Below, piece by piece: positions 32,569 through 39,855 of a stretch of 64,000 nucleotides of DNA. Location of the stretch: positions 310,001 to 374,000 of the forward strand of contig CAWBKD010000013.1 of NCBI GenBank assembly GCA_963789225.1, in the 5' to 3' direction. The notes under the pieces are model-generated. The model had not been told where the DNA came from and did not search any database. It saw only the letters and a program-made list of their open reading frames with translations. Within the stretch, counting starts at the first letter, position 1; each line of letters begins with the position of its first letter. The position numbers and the translations under genes were made by a program. The DNA comes from Palsa-504 sp963789225. Lineage in GTDB: Bacteria > Actinomycetota > Actinomycetes > Streptosporangiales > Streptosporangiaceae.

Positions 32569-34143
32569 ATGCCGGACTTCCCCGAGATCATCCCGGGCAC
32601 GCACCTCCGCGCCAGCCACGCGACCCTGGCCGAACTCCAGGCGGTGATGGCCTCCGGCGATCTCAGCTCGGAAGCGGTGACCGGGTTCTACCTCGACCGG
32701 ATCGATCACCTGAACCCGGCGCTGCACGCCGTCATCACGGTCAACCTGAACGCCCTGGCCGAGGCGGCCGCCAGCGACGCGGCGCGAGCGGCGGAGGGCC
32801 CCCGCGGGCCCCTGGACGGCATTCCCGTCCTGGTCAAGGACAACGTCCAGGTGGCCGGGATGCCGACCACCGCGGGCTCGCCCGCGCTGCTGTCCGCCGA
32901 GCCCGGCGACGCGTTCCTGGTCACGCGCCTGCGCGAGGCCGGCGCGGTGATCATCGGCAAGGCGAACCTGTCCGAGTGGGCCAACTTCCGGTCGACGCAT
33001 TCCACGAGCGGCTGGTCGACGCTCGGCGGGCAGACCGCCAACCCGTACGCGCTGGACCGCAACCCGTCCGGGTCGAGTTCGGGTTCCGCGGCGGGCGTGG
33101 CGGCGGCGCTGGCGCCGGTCGCGGTCGGCACCGAGACGGACGGCTCGATCGTTTGCCCGTCGAGCGCGTGCGGGATCGTCGGCATCAAGCCCACCAACGG
33201 CCTGATCAGCCGGCGCGGGATCGTGCCGATCTCGCCGGTGCAGGACACCGCGGGCCCGATGGCGGCGTGCGTAGCGGACGCGGCGGCGCTGCTGTCCGTG
33301 CTGGCCGCCGCCGACCCCGAAGACCCCGTCGCATCAGATGATTCAGCAGATGCCGAACGAGCTTTTTATGACGCATCCGCCTACGCAGGCGCCCTGGATC
33401 CCGCCGCCCTGGACGGTGCGCGGCTCGGGATCTGGCGGGAGGGGTCCGCTCAGGCGGGCCCGGCGACCGCCGCCGTGCTCGACGCGGTCGTGGCGAGAAT
33501 GCGCGCGCTGGGGGCCGTCCTGGTCGACCCGGTGACCCTGCCCGACTCGGACAAGATCCGCGAGCCGGAGTTCGCCGCGCTCCAGCACGAGTTCAAGTAC
33601 GGGATCAACGCCTACCTGGCCTACGTCGCCGGGTTCGGTTTCCCGGGCTCCCTGCCCCAGACCCTGGCCGAGCTGATCGACTTCAACAAGCGGAACGCCA
33701 ACCTGGTCCTCGCCCGCTTCGGCCAGGAGATCTTCGAGCAGGCCGAGGCGACCAGCGGCGACCTGGCCGACCGCGACTACCTGGCGGCGCGGCGCGAAGC
33801 CACCCGGTTCGCCCGGGCCGCCATCGGGGGCCCGGTGGCCACCGACGGGATAGAGGCCATCGTCGCCCTGACCGCCAACCCCGCCTGCCTGACCGACTAC
33901 GTGCTCGGCGACCACACCGTGTTCCATACCTCGGGGCCTGCCGCGGTCGCCGGCTGCCCGTCGATCACGGTGCCGTTCGGGTACGTGTCCGGTCTGCCGG
34001 TCGGCGTGTCGTTCTTCGGGCCGCGCTGGACCGAGCCGCGGCTTCTCGCGCTCGCCTACGCCTTCGAGCAGGCCACTGCGTCCCGCCAGGCTCCCGCCCT
34101 GGCCGCCAGCATCGCCCAGCCACCCGCTAACGCCGCACGATAA
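32569..34143 (+). CDS. Amidase-signature family amidase
   Basis: 524 residues from ATG 32569. The Ser-Ser-Lys triad is visible: Lys90 in GIPVLVKDNV, the cis-Ser in PSGSSSGSAAGVAAAL, and Ser193 in ETDGSIVCPSSACG. The C-terminal HTSGPAAVAGCPSITVPFGY and SGLPVGVSFFGP are typical. It hydrolyses a carboxamide or ester; the close pattern fits amidases of the 6-aminohexanoate/peptide-amidase type, but the substrate cannot be deduced. An in-frame ATG at 32533 would add 12 unlikely residues. Probably controlled by the upstream IclR protein. Confidence 0.88.
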   Translation: MPDFPEIIPGTHLRASHATLAELQAVMASGDLSSEAVTGFYLDRIDHLNPALHAVITVNLNALAEAAASDAARAAEGPRGPLDGIPVLVKDNVQVAGMPTTAGSPALLSAEPGDAFLVTRLREAGAVIIGKANLSEWANFRSTHSTSGWSTLGGQTANPYALDRNPSGSSSGSAAGVAAALAPVAVGTETDGSIVCPSSACGIVGIKPTNGLISRRGIVPISPVQDTAGPMAACVADAAALLSVLAAADPEDPVASDDSADAERAFYDASAYAGALDPAALDGARLGIWREGSAQAGPATAAVLDAVVARMRALGAVLVDPVTLPDSDKIREPEFAALQHEFKYGINAYLAYVAGFGFPGSLPQTLAELIDFNKRNANLVLARFGQEIFEQAEATSGDLADRDYLAARREATRFARAAIGGPVATDGIEAIVALTANPACLTDYVLGDHTVFHTSGPAAVAGCPSITVPFGYVSGLPVGVSFFGPRWTEPRLLALAYAFEQATASRQAPALAASIAQPPANAAR

Positions 34144-34203
34144 CCTGGCCGGGCGCCCACCCGCGGGCCCGATCGGCTGGTCCGGGCCGCACGATAACCT
34201 GGC
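34132..34203. repeat. 18-bp direct repeat across the amidase stop and the mshC upstream region
   Basis: GCCGCACGATAACCTGGC at 34132-34149 (containing the amidase stop codon) and again at 34186-34203, just before the mshC start, 54 bases apart. A local duplication or a double regulatory site. Confidence 0.7.
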
Positions 34204-34207
34204 GGAC

Positions 34208-35581
34208 ATGGATTCCTGGCGCCGTGCGGAACTCCCCGTGCTCCCGGGGAGCGGCCCGGCGCCGTGGCTGCACGACACGGCCACCGGCGAGCTGACCCTC
34301 GCGTCGGCTGGCCCGGTCGCGACGCTGTACGCCTGCGGGATCACCCCCTACGACGCCACGCATATCGGCCACGCCGCGACCTACACCGCCTGGGACCTGC
34401 TCGTCCGAGCCTGGCTGGACGCCAGCCCAGAGGGCCCGGACAGCCCCGGTGCCTCGCGACCGACCGAACCCCCAAACCCAGGCGCCCCACCCGCCCCCCG
34501 CTTCTCGGTGATCTACGTGCAGAACGTGACGGACGTGGATGATCCGCTGCTGGAACGGGCCGCGCGGGACGACGAGGACTGGCGCGAGCTGGCCCGCCGC
34601 GAGACGCAGCGCTACCGCGGCGACATGGAGGCGCTGCGCGTCCTGCCGCCGACCCACCTGATCGGGGCTGTGGAGGCGCTGCCCATCATCGACAGGTTCA
34701 CCGCCCGGATGGCCGAGCGCGGGGCCCTGTATCAGGTGGACGAGGACGTCTACTTCGCCAAGTCGGCCGACCCTGAGTTCGGCGCGCTGTCCGGGCCCGG
34801 CACCGCGTCCGGCTTCGGCCCGGGTGAGATGGCCGACCTGGCCGCGCAGCGCGGCGGCGATCCGGACCGGCCGGGGAAGAAGGACCCGCTGGATGTCCTG
34901 GTCTGGCGCGCCGAACGCCCCGGCGAACCCGCCTGGGACTCCCCGTGCGGTCCCGGTCGGCCGGGCTGGCACGTGGAATGCGCCGCGATCGCCGCCGAGT
35001 ACCTCGGCCCGGTCTTCGACGTCCAGGCGGGCGGGTCCGACCTGGTGTTCCCGCACCACGAGATGAGCGCGTCCCACGCCAGGGTCGCCTTCGCCCCGCA
35101 GCGGGACGTGTTCGCGCGGGTCTACGCCCACGCCGGGATGGTCAGCTACCAGGGCCAGAAGATGTCCAAGTCGCTGGGCAACCTGGTGTTCGTGAGCAGG
35201 CTCGTGGCGGACGGCGTGGACCCCATGGCGGTGCGGATGGCGCTGCTCGCGCACCACTACCGCTCGGACTGGGAGTGGACCGGCGCCGTGCTGGCGCAGG
35301 CGCAGGGCCGGCTGGCCCGCTGGCGCTCCGCGCTCGTCCACGTCGAGGCCGCTGCCTCGCACGTCCCGGCCGCCGACCCGTCGCCGACCGCGGACCTCGT
35401 GCTCGCCGGAGTGCGGACGCGCATGCGCGACGACCTGGACGCTCCCGGCGCCCTGACCGTGGTTGACCACTGGGCCGACACAATCCTGGACGAAGCCCCG
35501 ACGCGGATCACGCCGGGCGACGTAGCCGGCGCGCGCCTCGTCAGGGACACCGTCGACGCCCTGCTCGGGGTCAGCCTGTAG
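34208..35581 (+). CDS. mshC: Mycothiol ligase (cysteine:GlcN-Ins ligase)
   Basis: 457 residues. A class I aminoacyl-tRNA synthetase-like fold resembling CysRS: LYACGITPYDATHIGHAATY contains HIGH, FSVIYVQNVTDVDDPLLERA, PGWHVECAAIAAEYLG, GSDLVFPHHEMSASHARVAF (zinc ligands) and GQKMSKSLGNLVFVS (KMSKS). The YACGITPYDATH motif and the lack of the CysRS C-terminal domain identify MshC, which joins cysteine to glucosaminyl-inositol with ATP in mycothiol synthesis. Odd point: a Pro-rich insert (GPDSPGASRPTEPPNPGAPP) near residue 85. It is followed six bases later by nudC. Confidence 0.93.
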   Translation: MDSWRRAELPVLPGSGPAPWLHDTATGELTLASAGPVATLYACGITPYDATHIGHAATYTAWDLLVRAWLDASPEGPDSPGASRPTEPPNPGAPPAPRFSVIYVQNVTDVDDPLLERAARDDEDWRELARRETQRYRGDMEALRVLPPTHLIGAVEALPIIDRFTARMAERGALYQVDEDVYFAKSADPEFGALSGPGTASGFGPGEMADLAAQRGGDPDRPGKKDPLDVLVWRAERPGEPAWDSPCGPGRPGWHVECAAIAAEYLGPVFDVQAGGSDLVFPHHEMSASHARVAFAPQRDVFARVYAHAGMVSYQGQKMSKSLGNLVFVSRLVADGVDPMAVRMALLAHHYRSDWEWTGAVLAQAQGRLARWRSALVHVEAAASHVPAADPSPTADLVLAGVRTRMRDDLDAPGALTVVDHWADTILDEAPTRITPGDVAGARLVRDTVDALLGVSL

Positions 35582-35587
35582 TCGGCG

Positions 35588-36529
35588 ATGACGGTACCGG
35601 GCGCACGGCTTCGCGAAACCGCCCTGGCCTATTCGGGCGGCACGATCGACCGTGCGAGCAACCAGCGGACCGATCCCGCCTTCCTCGATGCGACCCTGGC
35701 GGCGCCAGGGACGCGGGTGATCCCGATGTGGCAGGACCGGTGCCTCGTCTCCGGGGATCCGGCCGTCCCCGTGATCTTGCCCGCGTCGGGTGCCGGGGCC
35801 GTCCTTGAGGGCGCGGCCGAGACGGTGTTCCTCGGCCTCGACGACGTCGGGGGGATCTTCGCGGCTGATCTGTCGCCGTTGGAGGAATCCAGGGCGGTCG
35901 AGCTGGCGGGCGGGGAGCGAGCCCTGGACGTGCGGGCCTTCGTGGGCGCGCTGGCGCCGCCGGAGGCCGCCTTGCTCGGCTACGCACGGGGGATGCTGTA
36001 CTGGCACCGCCACCAGCAGTACTGCGGGACCTGTGGCTCCAGGACGAGCAGCGGCCACGGCGGGCACCTGCGGTCGTGCCAGAACCAGGGGTGCGCGCGC
36101 CTGCATTTCCCGCGGGTCGAGCCCGCGGTGATCATGCTCGTCGAGACTGTGGAACCACCGCGCAGGTGCCTGCTGGCCCGGCACCGGGGCTCGGCACCCG
36201 ACGGGTTCTCGACGCTGGCTGGCTTCGTCGGGGTCAGTGAGAGCCTCGAGGACGCCGTGCGGCGCGAGGTGGCGGAAGAGACCGGCGTCCTCGTCGGGAC
36301 GGTTACCTACCTGGGCTCGCAAGGCTGGCCGTTCCCGTCCGGGCTCATGGTCGGATTCCGGGCCACCGCACTCACCGAGGCGGTGACTCCCGACGGCGAG
36401 GAGGTCCTCGAGGCCCGCTGGTTCACCCCCGCCGAGCTCATGGACCTGGCCGCAGCACGAGGCCGCCTCGGCCGCGAAGACTCGATCGGCCGCTACCTCA
36501 TGCACTCCTGGCTGGCGGAGACCAGCTGA
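35588..36529 (+). CDS. nudC: NAD(+) diphosphatase / deNADding NUDIX hydrolase
   Basis: 313 residues. N-terminal NudC domain, then a zinc ribbon (YCGTCGSRTSSGHGGHLRSC with a following CARLHFPRVEPAVI), then the NUDIX box GFVGVSESLEDAVRREVAEE and the NudC signature SQGWPFPSGLMVGF. NudC cleaves NAD(H) to NMN and AMP and removes NAD caps from RNA. It lies in tandem with mshC, the usual actinobacterial neighbourhood being redox metabolism. The ATG start at 35588 is six bases after the mshC stop, so the genes probably share a transcript. Confidence 0.93.
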   Translation: MTVPGARLRETALAYSGGTIDRASNQRTDPAFLDATLAAPGTRVIPMWQDRCLVSGDPAVPVILPASGAGAVLEGAAETVFLGLDDVGGIFAADLSPLEESRAVELAGGERALDVRAFVGALAPPEAALLGYARGMLYWHRHQQYCGTCGSRTSSGHGGHLRSCQNQGCARLHFPRVEPAVIMLVETVEPPRRCLLARHRGSAPDGFSTLAGFVGVSESLEDAVRREVAEETGVLVGTVTYLGSQGWPFPSGLMVGFRATALTEAVTPDGEEVLEARWFTPAELMDLAAARGRLGREDSIGRYLMHSWLAETS

Positions 36530-36583
36530 CGCCTCCAGCGCGTCCGTTACGGCTGGCCAGGCCCGGCTGGGTACGATCGCCGC

Positions 36584-36943
36584 ATGGCCTATGACGAACA
36601 TCTCGCCACTCGTATCAGGGACCTGATCGGCCCAGACCCTGAGCTGACCGAGAAGAAGATGTTCGGAGGCCTGGCCTTCCTCATCCGCGGGCACATGGCG
36701 ATCAGCGCCAGCGGCCAAGGCGGCGTGCTGGTCCACGTCGATCCCGGACAGTCAGACGACCTCGTGGCCACGACCGTGGCCAGCACCGCCGTGATGCAGG
36801 GTCGGGAGATGCCCGGCTGGCTGCGCGTCAGCCCAGAAAGCCTCGCCACCGACGACGACTTATCCCAGTGGGTAGAAATCGGCATCGGCCACGCGCGCTC
36901 GCTCCCGCCGAAGCAGCCCGCAAGCAGGAAGCCGAAGAGGTAG
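36584..36943 (+). CDS. TfoX/Sxy N-terminal domain protein
   Basis: 119 residues: MAYDEHLATRIRDLIGPDPE, TEKKMFGGLAFLIRGHMAIS, GVLVHVDPGQSDDLVA, MQGREMPGWLRVSPESLATD, then a helix and a Lys/Arg-rich tail. The KKMFGG.AF...G.M motif is diagnostic of the TfoX N-terminal domain. In actinomycetes its function is unknown; competence regulation is documented only in proteobacteria. It starts 54 bases after nudC. Confidence 0.88.
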   Translation: MAYDEHLATRIRDLIGPDPELTEKKMFGGLAFLIRGHMAISASGQGGVLVHVDPGQSDDLVATTVASTAVMQGREMPGWLRVSPESLATDDDLSQWVEIGIGHARSLPPKQPASRKPKR

Positions 36944-37021
36944 AACGGCTCCAGCGCGGAGCCCACCCGATCACGCCACTTGTGCTCTGGCGTGCCTAGC
37001 TTGTCAAACCACGAGGCCAGC

Positions 37022-37053
37022 CTTGTGGATAACTCCCCAAACTTATCCACAAG
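37022..37053. promoter_or_regulatory. Inverted pair of perfect DnaA boxes
   Basis: CTTGTGGATAA (37022-37032) and TTATCCACAAG (37043-37053) form an 11-bp perfect inverted repeat with a 10-bp spacer. Each arm is the consensus DnaA box TTATCCACA. The surrounding bases are AT-rich for this genome. It lies between the TfoX gene end and the DUF4192 gene, 50 bases upstream of the latter's start. It could also act as a terminator hairpin for the TfoX gene. Confidence 0.7.
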
Positions 37054-37102
37054 TTGAAAATTCACACATCAGGCCCTGCTGCGTCAACAGCACGCTGGCA
37101 GA

Positions 37103-38293
37103 ATGAGACAAACGAGCACAGCGGGTGACGATACCCCGCAGACGCCCCAGACTTCCAAGCCTGTCACCGCCATTCAGGCCGGTTCGCCCACGGACCTGCT
37201 AGCGGTCGTGCCGCACCTGCTCGGCTTCGTACCGGAATCGAGCCTCGTGGTGATCGGGACCGCGCCGCCTCGTGACCGCATCCGGGTCACGCTCCGGTAC
37301 GACCTGCCCGATCCGCCCGATGCGGACCTGGCCGCGGACATCGCCGCGCACGCGGCCGGCGTCCTGGGCGCGCAAGAGCTGCCCGCCGCGGTGGCGGTCG
37401 GTTACGGACCCGAGGCGCTGGTGATCCCGGTAGCGGGCGCGTTCCTGGACGCGTCGCACCTAGCCGGGATCACGCTGCACGACATCTTGCGGGTCGAGAA
37501 CGGCCGCTACTGGTCCTACCGCTGCGACGACGAGGCGTGCTGTCCGGCCGCCGGGGTGCCGTTCGACGGGAGCGCGCACCCCGCCTCGGCCACCCTGGAC
37601 GGCGCCGGGCTGCGAGTGCTGCCGGGCCGGGCCGCCGTGGCCGCGCGGATCGCGCCAGTCGGCGGCGAGACCGCCGAATCGATGCGCCAGGCCACCCGCC
37701 GGGCGGAGCAGCACGTCGCCCGGCTGCTCGCCAGGGTGCGCAAGTCCTCCCGGATCGGCGCCGCGCGGCGCATGATCGCCGCCGAGGGACTGGCCGCGGT
37801 CGGCGCGATGATCCTCAGGTACCGCAACGACGGCCGGTTCACCTCCGACTACGAGATAGCGCGGATCTCGGTGGCCCTGCGGGACCTGCGGGTCAGGGAC
37901 GACGCGTGGGCCCGGATGGACCCGGAGTACGCCGATGCCTACCTGCGGCTGTGGACCGACGTGGTGCGGCGGGCGCAGCCCGGGCACGTGGCCCCGGCGG
38001 CCTCCCTGCTCGCCTTCGTGGCCTGGCAGTCCGGCGATGGAGCGCTGGCCAACGTGGCCCTCGACCGGGCTCTGACCGACGACCCCGGTTACTCCATGGC
38101 ACAGCTGCTGCGGCAGGTGATCGGCGCCGGGGCGCCGCCGTCCCTGGCCAGGCTGCCGATGACCCCGGAGGAGGTGGCCGCCAGCTACGACGGCCTCGGC
38201 GACGAGGCCGACCTAGCTGGCCGGGCCGACGACGACTATGACCACGAGCTGGACGCGAGCGTCCAAGACCCGGACCTCGACGACGAACCGTGA
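37103..38293 (+). CDS. DUF4192 domain protein
   Basis: 396 residues. The N-terminal two thirds match DUF4192: AGSPTDLLAVVPHLLGFVPE, SSLVVIGTAPPRDRIRVTLR, YGPEALVIPVAGAFLDA, ILRVENGRYWSYRCDDEACC, PAAGVPFDGSAHPASA, and later AYLRLWTDVVRRAQPGHVAP, ASLLAFVAWQSGDGALANVA, DPGYSMAQLLRQVIGAGAPP. The C-terminus is acidic. The family is near universal in actinomycetes but uncharacterised. The upstream DnaA boxes raise the possibility of replication-linked control. Confidence 0.9.
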   Translation: MRQTSTAGDDTPQTPQTSKPVTAIQAGSPTDLLAVVPHLLGFVPESSLVVIGTAPPRDRIRVTLRYDLPDPPDADLAADIAAHAAGVLGAQELPAAVAVGYGPEALVIPVAGAFLDASHLAGITLHDILRVENGRYWSYRCDDEACCPAAGVPFDGSAHPASATLDGAGLRVLPGRAAVAARIAPVGGETAESMRQATRRAEQHVARLLARVRKSSRIGAARRMIAAEGLAAVGAMILRYRNDGRFTSDYEIARISVALRDLRVRDDAWARMDPEYADAYLRLWTDVVRRAQPGHVAPAASLLAFVAWQSGDGALANVALDRALTDDPGYSMAQLLRQVIGAGAPPSLARLPMTPEEVAASYDGLGDEADLAGRADDDYDHELDASVQDPDLDDEP

Positions 38294-38460
38294 GGTCAGG
38301 GGAATGTCAGGCGAAAGTCGCGGCCGGCCGCCGCCCGGATCGCCTGCCGCGCTCGGTTACACTGCCTCAAGGTTCGTCCTGCTCAGGACGGATCTTGTCT
38401 TTTGTCCGTCCCCTGTCGTTTCCATAATGGGTGTCAGGACTTAACCGGAGGGATGTACGC

Positions 38461-39825
38461 ATGACGGTCGGCTCGCATGAGGTCGCGGTGGCCAGCGTGC
38501 GTGAGGCGTACGCGGCCCTCCCGCCGGGCGCGCCGGTACGCCTGGCCAAGCGCACGTCGAACCTGTTCCGGTTCCGCGACGCCCAGGGTGCAGGGGCGGG
38601 CCTCGATCTGTCCGCGTTCGATCACGTGCTCCGGGTCGACCGGGCCAGCAGAACCGCGCGGGTCGGCGGCATGACCACCTACGAGGACCTGGCTGACGCC
38701 ACGCTCAGGCACCACCTGATGCCCCTGGTCGTCCCCCAGCTCAAGACGATCACGCTCGGCGGTGCCGTCACCGGTCTGGGCATCGAGTCGACCTCACTGC
38801 GCCACGGCCTGCCGCACGAGTCCGTGACCGAGATGGAGATCCTGACCGGCGACGGCCGCGTGGTGCGCGCCACCGACGACAACGAGCACGCCGCCCTGTT
38901 CCGCGGCTTCCCGAACTCCTACGGCACCCTTGGCTATGCGCTGTCCCTCACGATCGAGCTCGAGCCGGTGCAGCCGTTCGTGCACCTGCGCCACTTCCCG
39001 TTCAGCACGCCGGAAGCGTGCATGGACGCCATCGCCCAGGCCGCGGCGGACGGCAGCCTGCGCGGCCACCGGGCGGACTTCATCGACGGGATCGCGTTCG
39101 CGCCCGATGACCTGTACCTGACCGTCGGTTCGTTCAGCGACGTCGCGCCCTGGCGCAGCGACTACACCGGCCAGCAGATCTACTACCAGTCGGTCAGGCG
39201 GGACAAGGAGGACTTCCTCACGATCCGCGACTACCTGTGGCGGTGGGATACCGACTGGTTCTGGTGCTCGCGCGCCTTCGGTGTCCAGCGGCCGCTGGTC
39301 CGCCGGCTGTGGCCGCGCCGCTACCGGCGATCCGACGTGTACCACAAGCTCGTCGCCCTGGACCGCCGTTACGGCCTGACCGACACCATGAACGCACGCC
39401 GGCAGCACCCGGCACGCGAGGCGGTGACCCAGGACGTGGAGATCCCGATCGCGCGCGGCGGAGACTTCCTGCGCTTCTTTGACGCCACCGTGCCGATGAG
39501 CCCGGTCTGGATGTGCCCGCTGCGGATGCGCGGTGACCGGTCCTGGCCGCTGTACCCGCTCAAGCCCGGCGAGGTGTACGTCAACTTCGGGTTCTGGGGG
39601 ACCGCGCCGCTGCCCCCGGGCCAGGGCGACGGCTACTACAACCGGCTCGTCGAGGACGAGGTGGCCAAGCTGGACGGGCACAAGTCGCTGTACTCGACGT
39701 CGTTCTACCCCGAGGACGAGTTTGACCTGCTCTACAACGGCGAGGCGTACCGGGTGCTCAAGAGCACCTACGACGGCGGCGGACGGCTGCTCAGCCTGTA
39801 CGACAAATGCGTCAGGGGACACTAG
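38461..39825 (+). CDS. tmsA: FAD-binding oxidoreductase of 10-methyl fatty acid synthesis (TmsA/BfaA type)
   Basis: 454 residues from ATG 38461, with GGAGGG eight bases upstream. The FAD_binding_4 domain is visible: VRLAKRTSNLFRFRDAQGAG, LRVDRASRTARVGGMTTYED, VPQLKTITLGGAVTGLGIES, EMEILTGDGRVVRATDDNEH, NSYGTLGYALSLTIELEPVQ. The C-terminal domain is of the delta-24-reductase type. Paired with the SAM methyltransferase 30 bases downstream, this matches the two-gene system that converts oleoyl chains to 10-methylstearoyl (tuberculostearic) chains: the methyltransferase makes a 10-methylene, this flavoprotein reduces it (established for mycobacterial bfaA/bfaB, tmsA/tmsB). Probably lipid-associated in the cytoplasm. 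Confidence 0.85.
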   Translation: MTVGSHEVAVASVREAYAALPPGAPVRLAKRTSNLFRFRDAQGAGAGLDLSAFDHVLRVDRASRTARVGGMTTYEDLADATLRHHLMPLVVPQLKTITLGGAVTGLGIESTSLRHGLPHESVTEMEILTGDGRVVRATDDNEHAALFRGFPNSYGTLGYALSLTIELEPVQPFVHLRHFPFSTPEACMDAIAQAAADGSLRGHRADFIDGIAFAPDDLYLTVGSFSDVAPWRSDYTGQQIYYQSVRRDKEDFLTIRDYLWRWDTDWFWCSRAFGVQRPLVRRLWPRRYRRSDVYHKLVALDRRYGLTDTMNARRQHPAREAVTQDVEIPIARGGDFLRFFDATVPMSPVWMCPLRMRGDRSWPLYPLKPGEVYVNFGFWGTAPLPPGQGDGYYNRLVEDEVAKLDGHKSLYSTSFYPEDEFDLLYNGEAYRVLKSTYDGGGRLLSLYDKCVRGH

Positions 39826-39855
39826 GGAACCTCACGGACGGAAGGAAAGGATGCG

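Noticed and set aside
34127..36736. An 869-codon open frame on the minus strand
   Set aside because: Exact shadow of mshC and nudC; no domains, typical high-GC antisense composition.
37022..37053. Chromosomal origin of replication
   Set aside because: Only two DnaA boxes, with no dnaA, dnaN, rpmH or gyr genes nearby; an actinobacterial oriC has many boxes.
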